Counted from the stretch's first letter, positions 27,328-36,778 are shown. The stretch: DNA of 64,000 nucleotides from Brevibacterium picturae (GCF_900105045.1 NZ_LT629739.1:1364001-1428000), one strand, 5' to 3'. Made by a program: numbers and translations. The notes: generated by a model not told the origin, from the letters alone.

Positions 27328-28587
27328 ATGAACGCCATCGCCCTCAACAACCGCCCTTCGGTCGCCGTGATCGGACTCGGTTACATCGGCCTGCCGACTG
27401 CCGCGGTACTCGCCAGCTCTGGCGCGGATGTTGTGGGGGTGGACATCGACCAGGATGCCGTCGACGTCATCAACGCCGGGCAGGTGCCATTTGTCGAACC
27501 CGATATGGCCACCACTGTCGCTGGTGTCGTATCCCAGGGATTCCTCAAGGCGACGACCGAGACTCCACACGCCGACAACTACATCGTGGCGGTCCCCACA
27601 CCCTTCGCCGAGGGGCACAAGCCGGACCTGTCCTACATCGAGACAGCAGGCAAGCAGATCGCACCGCTGCTCGAGGGCAACGAGCTCATCATCCTCGAGT
27701 CGACGTCTCCCCCGGGTGCGACCGAGTATCTCGCCGATACGATTCTCACGGCTCGCCCCGATCTGACACTCAAGCCGGGAAGTTCACAGTCGATCTACTT
27801 CGCGCACTGCCCCGAACGTGTGCTGCCGGGGCGCATCATGATCGAGCTGCGCACCAACGACCGCATCATCGGCACCCTCAACGGTGAGGCCGGCGAACGA
27901 GCGCGCGAACTCTACGAACTCTTCTGTGAGGGCGAGTTCCTCATGACCGATGCCCGGACGGCAGAGATGGCGAAGCTGACGGAGAACGCCTACCGCGACG
28001 TCAACATTGCCTTCGCCAACGAACTGTCGATGATTTCGGACGGTCTCGACATCAACGTGTGGGAACTCATCCAACTGGCGAACCACCACCCCCGCGTGAA
28101 CATCCTGCAGCCGGGCCCAGGAGTCGGCGGGCACTGCATCGCCGTCGACCCGTGGTTCATCGTGGCCACTGCGCCCGAACGCTCGTCATTGATCAGGACC
28201 GCGCGCGAAGTCAACGATGCCAAGCCCGGCTTCGTCCTCGACAAGCTCCTCCCCCAGGCCAAGCGCATCAACGATGTGCAGATCGCTGCACTCGGGCTGG
28301 CATTCAAACCCAACATCGACGACCTGCGCGAAAGCCCCGCCCGCCAGATCGTGGGCGATCTCGCCGATCAGCTTCCGCAGGCGAACATCATGACCGTCGA
28401 ACCCAACATCGACGAACTGCCGGCCGAACTGGACACTCGCGAGAACGTGACACTCACGGAGATGAACGAGGCAGTTCGCGCAGCCGACATCGTGCTCCTC
28501 CTCGTCGACCACAACGAGTTCATCCGCCTGGACCGGACACTGTTGGCGCAGAAGATCGTCCACGACACCCGTGGCGTGTGGAGCTGA
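27328..28587 (+). CDS. wecC: UDP-N-acetyl-D-mannosamine dehydrogenase
   Basis: The 419-residue protein oxidises UDP-ManNAc twice with NAD to UDP-ManNAcA. It has the N-terminal nucleotide-binding VAVIGLGYIGLPTAAVLA, the central TENAYRDVNIAFANEL helix, and the catalytic cysteine in PGPGVGGHCIAVDPWF, then a C-terminal UDP-binding domain (ALGLAFKPNIDDLRESP). The ATG at 27328 gives the expected N-terminus; open frame further upstream overlaps wecB and is not coding. Only 9 bp separate it from the acyl-CoA ligase gene downstream, so the two may be cotranscribed by proximity. Its product is the probable source of a carboxylated sugar in the wall polymer. Confidence 0.95.
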   Translation: MNAIALNNRPSVAVIGLGYIGLPTAAVLASSGADVVGVDIDQDAVDVINAGQVPFVEPDMATTVAGVVSQGFLKATTETPHADNYIVAVPTPFAEGHKPDLSYIETAGKQIAPLLEGNELIILESTSPPGATEYLADTILTARPDLTLKPGSSQSIYFAHCPERVLPGRIMIELRTNDRIIGTLNGEAGERARELYELFCEGEFLMTDARTAEMAKLTENAYRDVNIAFANELSMISDGLDINVWELIQLANHHPRVNILQPGPGVGGHCIAVDPWFIVATAPERSSLIRTAREVNDAKPGFVLDKLLPQAKRINDVQIAALGLAFKPNIDDLRESPARQIVGDLADQLPQANIMTVEPNIDELPAELDTRENVTLTEMNEAVRAADIVLLLVDHNEFIRLDRTLLAQKIVHDTRGVWS

Positions 28588-28596
28588 GGAGAAGAC

Positions 28597-30585
28597 TTGA
28601 CCGCTGAACCGATTTGGCGCCCGAACCCCGACCAGACGCCCCGCCCGCAGATACACGCATTCACCGAACTCGCGAACCAGCGCACGGGTCAAGACATGGT
28701 CAGCTACGACGACCTGTGGCGTTGGTCGGTGAGCGATCTGGACGGCTTCTGGGGTGCTGTCTGGGACTTCTTCGACGTCATCGCCGATGAGCCCTACACA
28801 AAGGTGCTGGCGAACAGGTCGATGCCGGGTGCCGAATGGTTCCCAGGCACACGCGTCAACTACGCCGAACACGCGCTGCGCGCCGCGCTCGACGAACGAC
28901 TCGTCGACCAACCGGCGATCATCACCGTCACCGAGGGCGGGAACCGATTCGAGGTCACGTGGCGTGAGCTGCGACGCCAGGTCGGTTCGGTGGCGGCATG
29001 GCTGCGTGAGCGTGGCGTGAAGCAGGGAGACCGGGTCGTCGGGTATCTGCCGAACACCCACCACACGCTCATCGCCTTCCTCGCCTCCGCTTCGATCGGC
29101 GCCATCTGGTCCGCCTGCGCCCAGGACTACGCGGCCGAAGGAGCCGCGGCGAAGCTCGGGCAGCTCGAGCCGAGCATGCTCTTCGCCGCCGACGGCTACT
29201 CCTGGAACGGGCAGGCTTTCGACCGCCGCGACCAGGTTGCGGACTTGGCGACACGGATTCCGTCGCTGCGGGCCGTCGTCGGCGTCGACAACCTCGGCGT
29301 CGGGCCGTTGGACGAACACGACCGGATCGCCGATCTCGTCTCCTGGGACGACATCGCCTGCGGCGATACACCGCCGGAGTTCGTGCGGGTCGACTTCGAC
29401 ACCCCGCTGTGGGTGCTCTATTCCTCGGGCACCACGGGAATTCCCAAGGGCATCGTGCACAGCCACGGAGGCGTCGTCGTCGACCATCTGCGGCTGCTCG
29501 GACTGCATCTCGACCTGCGGCCCGGTGACCGGTTCTTCTGGTACACGAATACGAACTGGATGATGTGGAACCTTGTCGCCTCGGCGCTGGTGGCGGGTGC
29601 GACCACCGTCTGCTTCGACGGCAGCCCCCTCTACCCCGGCCCACGCAGACTGTGGGAGATCGCCGCAGAGACCGAGGCGAACGTCCTCGGCGTGAGTCCG
29701 GGGATCTTCCTCGCTGGAATGAAGGCAGGACTGAAACCCGGCGAGGAACTGGATCTGTCTCCTCTGCGCACGATGGGCGCCACCGGGGCACCGGTGCCCG
29801 CCCACTGCTTCCCCTGGGTCCGCGACGCCGTCGGCGAGGGCGTGCAGCTGGCCTCGACGAGCGGAGGCACGGATGTGGTGAGCGGGTTCGCCGGCTCCGC
29901 ACCGAATCTCGAGGTGTGGCCGGGCGAGCTGTCGGCGCCGGTCCTCGGCGTGGCCCTGCAGTCCTGGGACGATGACGGCCAGCCTCTCATCGACGAGGTC
30001 GGGGAGATGGTCATCACCGAACCGATGCCGTCGATGCCGGTGAAGTTCTGGAACGACCCCGACGGGCAGCGCTACCGGGACACGTACTTCTCGATGTTTC
30101 CCGGAGTATGGCGCCACGGTGATTGGATCACGATCACCGACCGTGGCAGCGTCATCATCTCGGGACGATCGGATGCCACACTCAACCGGCACGGTGTGCG
30201 ATTGGGCAGTGCGGACATCTACGACGTCGTCGACGGCATCCCCGAGGTGGCCGAGTCATTGGTCATCGGTGCCGAGCAACCGGATGGCGGGTATTGGATG
30301 CCGCTGTTCGTCGTCCTGGCCGACGGAGTTTCCCTCGATGACGGGCTGCGTGAGCGGATCGCTGGGGATTTGCGCACCAAGGCCTCCCCGCGGCATGTTC
30401 CCGATGACATCATCGAGGTGCCGGCAGTGCCGCACACCCGGACGGGCAAGAAGCTCGAAGTCCCCGTCAAACGGCTCATCCAGGGCCATGCGCTGGAGAA
30501 GGTGGCGAACCCCGACGCTGTTGACGTGTTCGAGTCACTGACCTATTTCAACCGGTTCGCCGAGCAGAGGGGCTCTGCCGGCTGA
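28597..30585 (+). CDS. Acetoacetate-CoA ligase (acetoacetyl-CoA synthetase)
   Basis: The 662-residue protein belongs to the acyl-adenylate-forming family. The N-terminal MPGAEWFPGTRVNYAEHAL segment and overall length are typical of acetoacetyl-CoA synthetases, and the adenylation loop is YSSGTTGIPKGIVHSHGG near residue 272; downstream are GDWITITDRG and the C-terminal RTGKKLEVPVKR with the catalytic Lys. It converts acetoacetate, ATP and CoA to acetoacetyl-CoA for ketone-body or leucine-carbon use. Start is TTG 28597, 4-5 nt after GAGGAGAA. It appears to be a metabolic passenger within the glycopolymer region. Acetyl-CoA or propionyl-CoA synthetase is a less likely alternative. Confidence 0.9.
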   Translation: MTAEPIWRPNPDQTPRPQIHAFTELANQRTGQDMVSYDDLWRWSVSDLDGFWGAVWDFFDVIADEPYTKVLANRSMPGAEWFPGTRVNYAEHALRAALDERLVDQPAIITVTEGGNRFEVTWRELRRQVGSVAAWLRERGVKQGDRVVGYLPNTHHTLIAFLASASIGAIWSACAQDYAAEGAAAKLGQLEPSMLFAADGYSWNGQAFDRRDQVADLATRIPSLRAVVGVDNLGVGPLDEHDRIADLVSWDDIACGDTPPEFVRVDFDTPLWVLYSSGTTGIPKGIVHSHGGVVVDHLRLLGLHLDLRPGDRFFWYTNTNWMMWNLVASALVAGATTVCFDGSPLYPGPRRLWEIAAETEANVLGVSPGIFLAGMKAGLKPGEELDLSPLRTMGATGAPVPAHCFPWVRDAVGEGVQLASTSGGTDVVSGFAGSAPNLEVWPGELSAPVLGVALQSWDDDGQPLIDEVGEMVITEPMPSMPVKFWNDPDGQRYRDTYFSMFPGVWRHGDWITITDRGSVIISGRSDATLNRHGVRLGSADIYDVVDGIPEVAESLVIGAEQPDGGYWMPLFVVLADGVSLDDGLRERIAGDLRTKASPRHVPDDIIEVPAVPHTRTGKKLEVPVKRLIQGHALEKVANPDAVDVFESLTYFNRFAEQRGSAG

Positions 30586-30604
30586 ATCACCGACGGCCAT
30601 GGCG

Positions 30605-30641
30605 CCGCAGGCGAGGTCGAGGTGGCCGACCTCGCCTGCGG
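30605..30641. terminator. Bidirectional hairpin terminator
   Basis: A perfect 15-bp stem (CCGCAGGCGAGGTCG at 30605-30619 with its complement at 30627-30641) and a 7-nt loop lies between the convergent acetoacetate-CoA ligase and APC permease genes, 3 bp from the permease stop. There is no T-run, but the strength and position fit a terminator for both strands. Confidence 0.75.
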
Positions 30642-30643
30642 TG

Positions 30644-32317
30644 TCACTCCTCCCCGTCGATCTTCTCGGCGCTGACCTGTTTGGTGTTCTCGACGTTGGT
30701 GATGACTTCCTCCGACTTCAGCCGTGTCTTGATGCCGACGGCGAAGACGATGGCGGTGAAGATAGCGCAGACCAGCTCGCCCCAGCCGAAGGTGAGCACG
30801 CCCAGGGCGCCCTCACCGTAGTCGCCGAGGTAGCTGAGCACGGCGAGACCGCCGACCCACAGCAGCATCCACCAGCCGGACTTGAATTGCAGCGGCGGGA
30901 TCTTGCTGCGGTCGCTGAAGACATAGTGCAGACCCAGCACGACGTAGCCGAGCGCCATCGCCAGGAACAGCTTCCAGTTCGTGTCCCACCCGGTCCAGAA
31001 GACGATGAGGTTGGCGGCGAGGAACCCGAGGAACGGCAGAGTGTCGCCTCCAGGCAGGCGGAAGGGACGTTCCTGATCCGGCAACTGACGGCGCAGGGCG
31101 GCCACCGTGACCGGTCCGGACCCGAAGGAGATGACGGTGCCGGAGGTGATGAAGCCGACCATCTTCGCCCACGATGGGAACGGGAAGAAGAGGAAGCAGG
31201 CGACGATGAACGTCACGAGCAGACCGATCCACGGAATGCCCCGCTTGTTCAGCTTCGTCAGCCCCGAGGGTGCATTGCCCACACGTGCCTGCGAATAGGA
31301 CAGGCGAGGGCTGAGTGCGGTGAAGATCAGGCCGGTGTCGGCCGGGGAGACGACGGCATCGATGTAGAGGATGACGGCCAACCACATGGCGCCGAGCATG
31401 ATCGCGATCTCCGCCCACGGGCCGGCCGAGTTCGAGAACGACAGCCCGCCCCAGCCGTCCTTGAGCAGCTCGGTGGGGATCGCACCGATGAAGGCGACCT
31501 GCAGGAGGATGTAGATGATGGCGGTGATCACGATCGAACCGACGACCGCGAAGGGCACGTTCTTCTGCGGATTCTTCGTCTCACCGGCGAATTCCACGCC
31601 CTGACGGAAGCCGAGATAGGAGAAGACGATGCCCGCTGCGGGCAGGGAGGCGAAGATCGGGGCGAGTCCGTTGGGGGCGAAACCGCCGAATTCGGCCATA
31701 TGGAAGTGTCCGGGGTTGAACGCCAGGATCACGAGAACCACGAAGATGAGCACGATGACGGCGAGCTTCCACCACACGAGCACATTGTTGAATTGGGCGA
31801 AGAACTTCACGCCGAACATGTTGATGACGCAGAACACCGCGACCATTGCGATGCTCACGAAGATGCCCGGGACAGTGAGTACGAGCACTCCATCCTTGGT
31901 CTCCATCAGCCATGGCATGTAGCTCGAGGCGTATTGGATGGCTGCCAGCACCTCGATGCCGACGGTGCCCGCCGCCGACAGCCACGTGATCCACCCGCTC
32001 GTGTAGCTGGCGAACGAGCCGAAGGCGTAGTGCGGGTAGCGCACGACACCGCCGGCGACGGGGAACATGACACCGAGTTCGGAGTAGTTCAGAGCCACGA
32101 AGATGATGAGGATGGCTCCGATGGCCCAGGACAGGACGGCGGCGGGGCCGGCCATGCTCGCGGCGTCGAAGGCGCCGAAGAGCCAACCGGATCCGATGAT
32201 CGAGCCGACTCCGGTGAAGAGCAGACCGGTCTTGCCGATATCGCGTTTGAGGCCTTTGTCATGGACGACTGTCACGCTCGTATGCGGGCCCGATGACAGG
32301 GGATTTTGTGAGGGCAC
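30644..32317 (-). CDS. APC superfamily amino acid permease
   Basis: The 557-residue membrane protein has about 12-13 hydrophobic segments. The first contains TGLLFTGVGSIIGSGWLFGA, the unwound helix-1 glycine motif that binds the substrate backbone in APC transporters. The GTG start at 32317 is favoured by GGGAGG 5 nt upstream, over an ATG at 32386 that lacks a site. The C-terminus is charged and cytoplasmic. Its substrate cannot be fixed; proton- or sodium-coupled uptake of an amino acid or related organic acid is the family expectation. It stands alone, converging with the acyl-CoA ligase gene and separated by about 230 bp from the ABC exporter genes; that gap (32318-32549) shows no gene. 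Confidence 0.88.
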   Translation of the reverse strand: MPSQNPLSSGPHTSVTVVHDKGLKRDIGKTGLLFTGVGSIIGSGWLFGAFDAASMAGPAAVLSWAIGAILIIFVALNYSELGVMFPVAGGVVRYPHYAFGSFASYTSGWITWLSAAGTVGIEVLAAIQYASSYMPWLMETKDGVLVLTVPGIFVSIAMVAVFCVINMFGVKFFAQFNNVLVWWKLAVIVLIFVVLVILAFNPGHFHMAEFGGFAPNGLAPIFASLPAAGIVFSYLGFRQGVEFAGETKNPQKNVPFAVVGSIVITAIIYILLQVAFIGAIPTELLKDGWGGLSFSNSAGPWAEIAIMLGAMWLAVILYIDAVVSPADTGLIFTALSPRLSYSQARVGNAPSGLTKLNKRGIPWIGLLVTFIVACFLFFPFPSWAKMVGFITSGTVISFGSGPVTVAALRRQLPDQERPFRLPGGDTLPFLGFLAANLIVFWTGWDTNWKLFLAMALGYVVLGLHYVFSDRSKIPPLQFKSGWWMLLWVGGLAVLSYLGDYGEGALGVLTFGWGELVCAIFTAIVFAVGIKTRLKSEEVITNVENTKQVSAEKIDGEE

Positions 32318-32549
32318 CTTTGCCTCCCAACAGAGTGACGGCAAATCTTCTGTGAAGAGTTTTCTCCTGTGATTTCGCCTTGTCAATCACATTTGGACAC
32401 CAACGTCCGAGGCCATCGCACCACCAGCCCATATGACCGCTTTCTCACCTGCGGGATCGAATAGTGGACACATTCGGGTCACTATATGAGGTCAGCGTGT
32501 TGGGCCGGCGGGCCGGGCCAGAGTGGAGCCACGGTCGTCGACCCGACCC

Positions 32550-33356
32550 TTAGTCCTGGTCGTTTTCCTTCTCCGCCTTATTGAAGTTCTGGTATTCCTT
32601 GATGATGTCAGCGGCTGGACCGTCAGCGCGGAGGACGCCCTGCTCGATCCACAACGCACGGTTGCATGTGTCCTTGATCGTGCGCATCGAGTGAGAGACG
32701 AGGAAGACCGTGCCAGCGTTCTCGCGAATCGAACGAATCCGCCCCTCGGACCGGTCACGGAATTTCTTGTCACCGACGTTGAGCGCCTCATCGACGATGA
32801 GGATCTCGTGCTGGACCGAGGTCGCGATGGCGAACTTCAGCCTCTGGGACATGCCCGATGAATACGTGCGCATCGGCAGGTCGATGAAATCGCGCAGCCC
32901 GGTGAACTCGACGATGTCGTCGAACTTCTCCTCCACCTCGGCGCGGGTCAGCCCCAGCGCCAGGGAACCGAGCACGATGTTGCGGGCACCGGAGAGATCG
33001 GGGATGAGTGCGGCACCGACACCGAGGAGGTTCGGCCTCGAACTCGCATAGATCGCACCCTCGGACGTTGGGGTCAGGCCGGTGATCGAGCGCATGAGCG
33101 TGGACTTGCCCGAGCCGTTGGAACCGATGACGCCGATCGACTCGTTCTTGTGGGCGACGAAGCTGACGCCCTTGAGAGCATGAACTTCCTGGAGCCCGCG
33201 CCGTTTCGTCATCACGTCTTTGCTGCCGAGCTTGAGCTTCTTGCCCGTCGCCAGGGTCTTGTAGCGGACGTGGACGTTGTCACAGACCACGACCGGCGGG
33301 TGGTCCTTCGTCACGTCGGGACGACTGCCGGTATCGACCAGATTCTCTTCACTCAT
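32550..33356 (-). CDS. TagH-like ABC exporter ATPase (second system)
   Basis: The 268-residue protein has Walker A GSNGSGKST, signature YSSGMSQRLKFAIA, Walker B ILIVDEALNVGD and switch His in FLVSHS, as in the polysaccharide/teichoic-acid exporter ATPases. Unlike the paralogue at 5550-6860 it ends soon after the nucleotide-binding domain. Its ATG lies 8 bp inside the permease gene upstream, giving coupled translation. With that permease it forms a second complete exporter at the other end of the glycopolymer region. It may export the product of the 14051-25914 genes, while the first exporter serves the minus-strand operon; that split is inference. Confidence 0.9.
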   Translation of the reverse strand: MSEENLVDTGSRPDVTKDHPPVVVCDNVHVRYKTLATGKKLKLGSKDVMTKRRGLQEVHALKGVSFVAHKNESIGVIGSNGSGKSTLMRSITGLTPTSEGAIYASSRPNLLGVGAALIPDLSGARNIVLGSLALGLTRAEVEEKFDDIVEFTGLRDFIDLPMRTYSSGMSQRLKFAIATSVQHEILIVDEALNVGDKKFRDRSEGRIRSIRENAGTVFLVSHSMRTIKDTCNRALWIEQGVLRADGPAADIIKEYQNFNKAEKENDQD

Positions 33357-34206
33357 CGCGACCGAACCTCTCCTCGGCTTGCCAGAAGAACACGAAGCCG
33401 ATGATGAAGATGCCGAAGGCCCAGATGGCGAGGTGCCAGAAGTAGTCGTAGGGAACTACGCCATCCTTCATGAGAATGCCGCGGGCGATCGACAGGACGT
33501 TATTCAGCGGTTGCCAATCGGCGAACGGCTGCAGGGCAGGGTTAATCTTCTCGACCATGGTCTTGAGCTCGAAGAAGACACCGGAGGTGTAGAAGATCAT
33601 GCGCGAAATGAACGGTGTGACCTGGGAGAGGTCACGGAAGTGGACAGTGGCACGCGCGAAGATGAAGGCCACGCCCTGGTTGAAGATCCAGAACAGGATG
33701 ACCAGTGGGATGAAGAGGAACCAATCCCAGTCGGGTCGGGCACCGAACAGCATGACCAAGAGCGCCATGAAGATGAAGGTGGGGATGAAGTTGAGGAGAT
33801 TCTGAAACACCGTGGCGATGGGCAGAACGATGCGCGGGAACGGAAGGGACTGGACAAGGGACGCGTTCGAGATGATCGATTTCGCGCCGCCGTTCATCGA
33901 GGTGTTGAAGAACTCGAGCACGAAGACGCCGATGACGACGAATGGAGCGAAGTTGTCCGGGCGAGCGGTCGCACCCTGCATGATGACGCCGAAGACCGTG
34001 CCGTAGATGAGTGCGGAGAATGCAGGGCGCAGCAGCACCCAGAGCATTCCGAGGCGGTTGCGTTCGTTCTCACTCTGCATCTTGTACTTGGCAAGGGTGA
34101 AGGTGAAGTCGCTGCGAGTGATCAGCTGCTTGACGTACTGGGGCAGTGACGGCCGCCCGCCTACTCTGGCGAGCCCGTGCTCGTCAGCTAGCTTAGCCAT
34201 ATCCAT
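33349..34206 (-). CDS. TagG-like ABC-2 exporter permease (second system)
   Basis: The 285-residue protein has a cytoplasmic N-terminal amphipathic stretch (KYKMQSENERNRLGMLW, typical of this family), about six membrane segments and a FFWQAEERFG end. It is the partner of the ATPase gene that starts 8 bp before its stop. The ATG at 34206 or the ATG at 34200 could be used; neither has a strong ribosome site and I kept the longer form. The gene is preceded by a 69-bp gap from the FAD oxidoreductase gene, so its promoter must lie in or before that gap, or it is read through from upstream. Confidence 0.88.
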   Translation of the reverse strand: MDMAKLADEHGLARVGGRPSLPQYVKQLITRSDFTFTLAKYKMQSENERNRLGMLWVLLRPAFSALIYGTVFGVIMQGATARPDNFAPFVVIGVFVLEFFNTSMNGGAKSIISNASLVQSLPFPRIVLPIATVFQNLLNFIPTFIFMALLVMLFGARPDWDWFLFIPLVILFWIFNQGVAFIFARATVHFRDLSQVTPFISRMIFYTSGVFFELKTMVEKINPALQPFADWQPLNNVLSIARGILMKDGVVPYDYFWHLAIWAFGIFIIGFVFFWQAEERFGRDE

Positions 34207-34275
34207 GTACAGAAGTTCTCTCGTTGGCGACTGGGATCGAACACAGGAAGTCTACGTGATGAGATCAGCCGATTC

Positions 34276-35508
34276 TCACAGTCGACTGTGAGCCTTGAAA
34301 TCGAATTCAGGGTCGTCGATCTGGGCCCGGCTCGGTTTGTTATTACCGGCAAGTACGCGACGGGCGGCGGCCTGCATCGGCGGCCAGTTGAGAGTCTCGA
34401 CGCCGATGAGTGCTGCGTCGGGGCTCGGTCCGTCGAAGTGGAAGACCTGGAATTTCCTGCCGCTCGGGTCGTGTCTGATGATCGTGTCAGTGGCATCGGG
34501 GCTGGTCAGGCCTGCAGTGAAGACCTTCTCGGGGCCTTGGAAGCTCCAATGCCAGGGGACGTCTCTCCAGGGTTCTTCGGCTTCCTCGGTCGTGCCTGTC
34601 AGTTGTTCGGCGAGGTATTTTCCGTGGCTTTCGGCCACGGGTTCGCAGGCCCACGGGTGGTCGAGGGCATAGGGTCCGGCGGTGAGGAGAGCGCAGTCAC
34701 CGGCCGCCCAGATTCCGGCGTGGGATGTTGCCAATTTCTCATTCACCTCCCACGCCTCGGCGGGTCGGTCACCGTCAATGGGAATGAGTGCCGGGCGGGC
34801 ACCAACGCTGGTGACGAACAGGTTGTGGGTGTTCGCCTGAATTTCATCCGGGCTGCTGGTGTGGGCCACGAACTTCACGCCCGCGTCCTTGTGCCTCTCG
34901 AACAGCGCCTGTCGCACAGGGGCCGAGAGCTGCTTGCGCAGCGGCTCATCGCCGCGCAGGTAAACGGTGGCCTCATGTCCGGCAGCGACGGCCGAGGTCG
35001 CGACCTCCATCCCTAAGTACCCCGAGCCGAGGACACCGACGTTGAGTGGTCCGTCTGATTCGGCGACGAACTCGCGGATCCATTCGGCCTCGGCGAGGTT
35101 GTACACGGGCAGGGCATCCGGGTAGTCGGGGATCTCTGGCCGATTCGCCTCCATCCCGGTGGCGAGGATGCAGTGGGTGAAGTCCAGTCTCTCCCCCGTC
35201 ACCAGGTGGACGGTGCCTGCTATTGAGTCGGCGCTGGTGGGACCGGCCTGCTGGGACTGAGCGGCCGCCTCGGCGAGGGTGATCTCTGTGGCTCTGTCAC
35301 GAACGAAGGTGATGAGCTCACCTGATTTCAGGTGGAAGGGCAGATGGTACCGGGAGTCGTCGAAGAGATGCTTCGACAGCGGCGGGCGTTCACTGGTCTC
35401 CCCCGCAGCGGGGTCGACGAGTGTGACCGCCTGACCGCGTTCGCTGAACTCGCGGGCGGCGGTGGTTCCGGCCAGCCCTGCTCCGATGATGACGATCCTC
35501 TTTGCCAT
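34276..35508 (-). CDS. FAD-dependent pyridine nucleotide-disulfide family oxidoreductase
   Basis: The 410-residue protein has an N-terminal FAD-binding IIGAGLAGTTAAREF, a SERPPLSKHLF block typical of ferredoxin/rubredoxin reductase-like enzymes, a second dinucleotide fold VGVLGSGYLGMEVAT for NAD(P)H, and IWAAGDCALL near the C-terminal third, where the flavin ribityl is bound. No redox-active CxxxxC is present, so it is not a disulfide reductase. It is similar in design to the reductase at 54211-55461, but there is no ferredoxin gene next to it. Its electron acceptor is unknown. The gene is followed at 34276 by the exporter operon in the same direction. Confidence 0.88.
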   Translation of the reverse strand: MAKRIVIIGAGLAGTTAAREFSERGQAVTLVDPAAGETSERPPLSKHLFDDSRYHLPFHLKSGELITFVRDRATEITLAEAAAQSQQAGPTSADSIAGTVHLVTGERLDFTHCILATGMEANRPEIPDYPDALPVYNLAEAEWIREFVAESDGPLNVGVLGSGYLGMEVATSAVAAGHEATVYLRGDEPLRKQLSAPVRQALFERHKDAGVKFVAHTSSPDEIQANTHNLFVTSVGARPALIPIDGDRPAEAWEVNEKLATSHAGIWAAGDCALLTAGPYALDHPWACEPVAESHGKYLAEQLTGTTEEAEEPWRDVPWHWSFQGPEKVFTAGLTSPDATDTIIRHDPSGRKFQVFHFDGPSPDAALIGVETLNWPPMQAAARRVLAGNNKPSRAQIDDPEFDFKAHSRL

Positions 35509-35582
35509 GTCTCCATGCTATGCCCGGGCGCCGAAGTCAGTCTCAGCCGACCTCGGCCGGCCCGGGACGAGCAGTTCGTCGT

Positions 35583-35894
35583 CTACTTGTCTTCTGCCGA
35601 TTTGTCGTCTGCCGATTTGTCGGCGTCTCGGGCGGAATCCTCGGTCTCGGCCTCGTCGATCGCGGACTCGTCGACGGCGGTGTGCGAGCCATCGGGATTG
35701 CGGTAGAGGTTCACGCCCTCCTGATCGGCGGCGTCCTTCGCCCGGTTCTCGACGTCTTCCTCGGTGTAGCCGACCTTCGCATGCGATTCCACCTGAGACG
35801 TGCCGCCCAGGGGCTCGGTCTTCTCGTCGAGCTTCGCCGCGACATCGCGCATCTTCTTCTCGCCGCCCGACTCATTGCTCGTGTCTCTGCTCAT
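35583..35894 (-). CDS. Small acidic hydrophilic protein of unknown function
   Basis: The 103-residue product is highly charged, rich in Glu, Asp, Lys and Ser, and has no hydrophobic segment; the C-terminus repeats short acidic-basic units (DADKSADDKSAEDK). It is predicted to be disordered and cytoplasmic. Two consecutive ATG codons occur at 35897 and 35894; AAAGGA is spaced 6 nt from the second, which I take as the start. Coding is supported by a consistent composition and by the ribosome site, not by a recognised family. It lies 74 bp upstream of the FAD oxidoreductase on the same strand. Confidence 0.6.
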   Translation of the reverse strand: MSRDTSNESGGEKKMRDVAAKLDEKTEPLGGTSQVESHAKVGYTEEDVENRAKDAADQEGVNLYRNPDGSHTAVDESAIDEAETEDSARDADKSADDKSAEDK

Positions 35895-36112
35895 CATCGA
35901 TCCTTTCGCTGACGATCCATTGCACCGTAGTCGCGTGGTGACTGTTCCTTCATTCTCACATGTGTCTCCGGCGAGCAACAGCCCCGTGGTGGTGAGAGGG
36001 CCAGTGGGGTCTGGCGTGGGCTGGTTTGGGGGTGCGGGCGTGCTGAGTGTGGGCGGGATGCACGGCGTGGACGGGGTGCGCGGTGTGGGCGGGCGTGCTT
36101 AGACTTGGGGAC

Positions 36113-36439
36113 ATGGATGAAGAATCAGTATCCGTGAACGAGATCCCCGAGGGTGCCGCCATCATCGACGTCCGCGAGGACGACGAATGGGAGGCCGGGC
36201 ACATCGATGGTGCGGTGCACGTGCCATTGGGCGAACTGCCGACCCGCCTCGACGATCTCCCCCTCGATGACGACATGTACGTCATCTGCCGCACCGGTGG
36301 CCGCTCCAACCGCGCCGTGGCGTGGCTGAACACCAATGGCTTCGACGCCTACAACGTCTCCGGGGGCATGGGGTCATGGAACCTCGACCACGGCAAGCCG
36401 ATCGTGTCCGAGACCGGCGAGGAGCCCTGGGTGAAGTAG
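36113..36439 (+). CDS. Single-domain rhodanese-like protein
   Basis: The 108-residue product is one rhodanese fold: IDVREDDEWEAGHIDGAVHVP near the N-terminus and the active loop ICRTGGRSNRAV with the persulfide-carrying Cys near residue 62. Such proteins move sulfane sulfur from thiosulfate or persulfides to acceptors such as thioredoxin or cyanide. The ATG at 36113 is preceded only by GGGG, and the upstream open frame is G-rich low-complexity DNA, so it is excluded. It is a stand-alone gene. The 3' side borders a region of decayed genes. Confidence 0.92.
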   Translation: MDEESVSVNEIPEGAAIIDVREDDEWEAGHIDGAVHVPLGELPTRLDDLPLDDDMYVICRTGGRSNRAVAWLNTNGFDAYNVSGGMGSWNLDHGKPIVSETGEEPWVK

Positions 36440-36777
36440 CGGTCTGCTTTTCGCAGTTGAGTCTCGTGAACTAATACATCGACGAATCGGGATGCGTTGA
36501 TACTCAACTGCTGAACAATGCGGACGCTGCCGTTGCCGCTCGATCCATCGCGCAGCCCGAAAACATCGTCGCCGGCGACGACATATTCGAGCGAACTGTT
36601 GATCGAGCCGCGGAGACGGACAAAGCGCAACGACAATCGGGACGACACGCCGGGACTGTACACACATTCTTGCCGTAACTGGAATCGTCGCCGTTGTTGT
36701 TCCGTATCCGAACCCACATATTTCGAGTATGTCTTTGACCACTGACATATGAACGCACAGACTATGAACGCACAGAC
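36440..36777. other. Gene-poor stretch with possible minus-strand gene remnant
   Basis: No intact gene is visible. On the minus strand an open frame over about 36440-36740 reads as ordinary protein (for example SVRIVQQLSINASRF), but it has no start with a ribosome site and would run into the rhodanese gene on the opposite strand, so at most it is a remnant. I cannot name the family. The stretch leads into a 15-bp tandem duplication and a strong terminator. Confidence 0.35.
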
Positions 36778-36778
36778 A
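36749..36778. repeat. 15-bp tandem duplication
   Basis: ATGAACGCACAGACT at 36749-36763 is followed directly by ATGAACGCACAGACA at 36764-36778, one mismatch in 15. It lies just before a terminator and in a decayed region, so it is probably a replication slip. Confidence 0.8.

Noticed and set aside
28186..30192. 668-codon minus-strand open frame opposite wecC and the acyl-CoA ligase
   Set aside because: It is antisense to two clear enzyme genes, has no ribosome site and its composition (rich in Arg, Gly, Val, Asp) is that of a codon shadow in G+C-rich DNA.
30599..32296. 565-codon plus-strand open frame opposite the APC permease
   Set aside because: His/Glu/Asp-rich low-complexity text is the complement of membrane-protein codons, and the terminator at 30605-30641 lies inside its start.
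32387..32549. GGCC/GGGCC-rich terminator after the second exporter operon
   Set aside because: The G+C-rich run near 32503-32520 gives no clean stem-loop when paired, so I did not list it.
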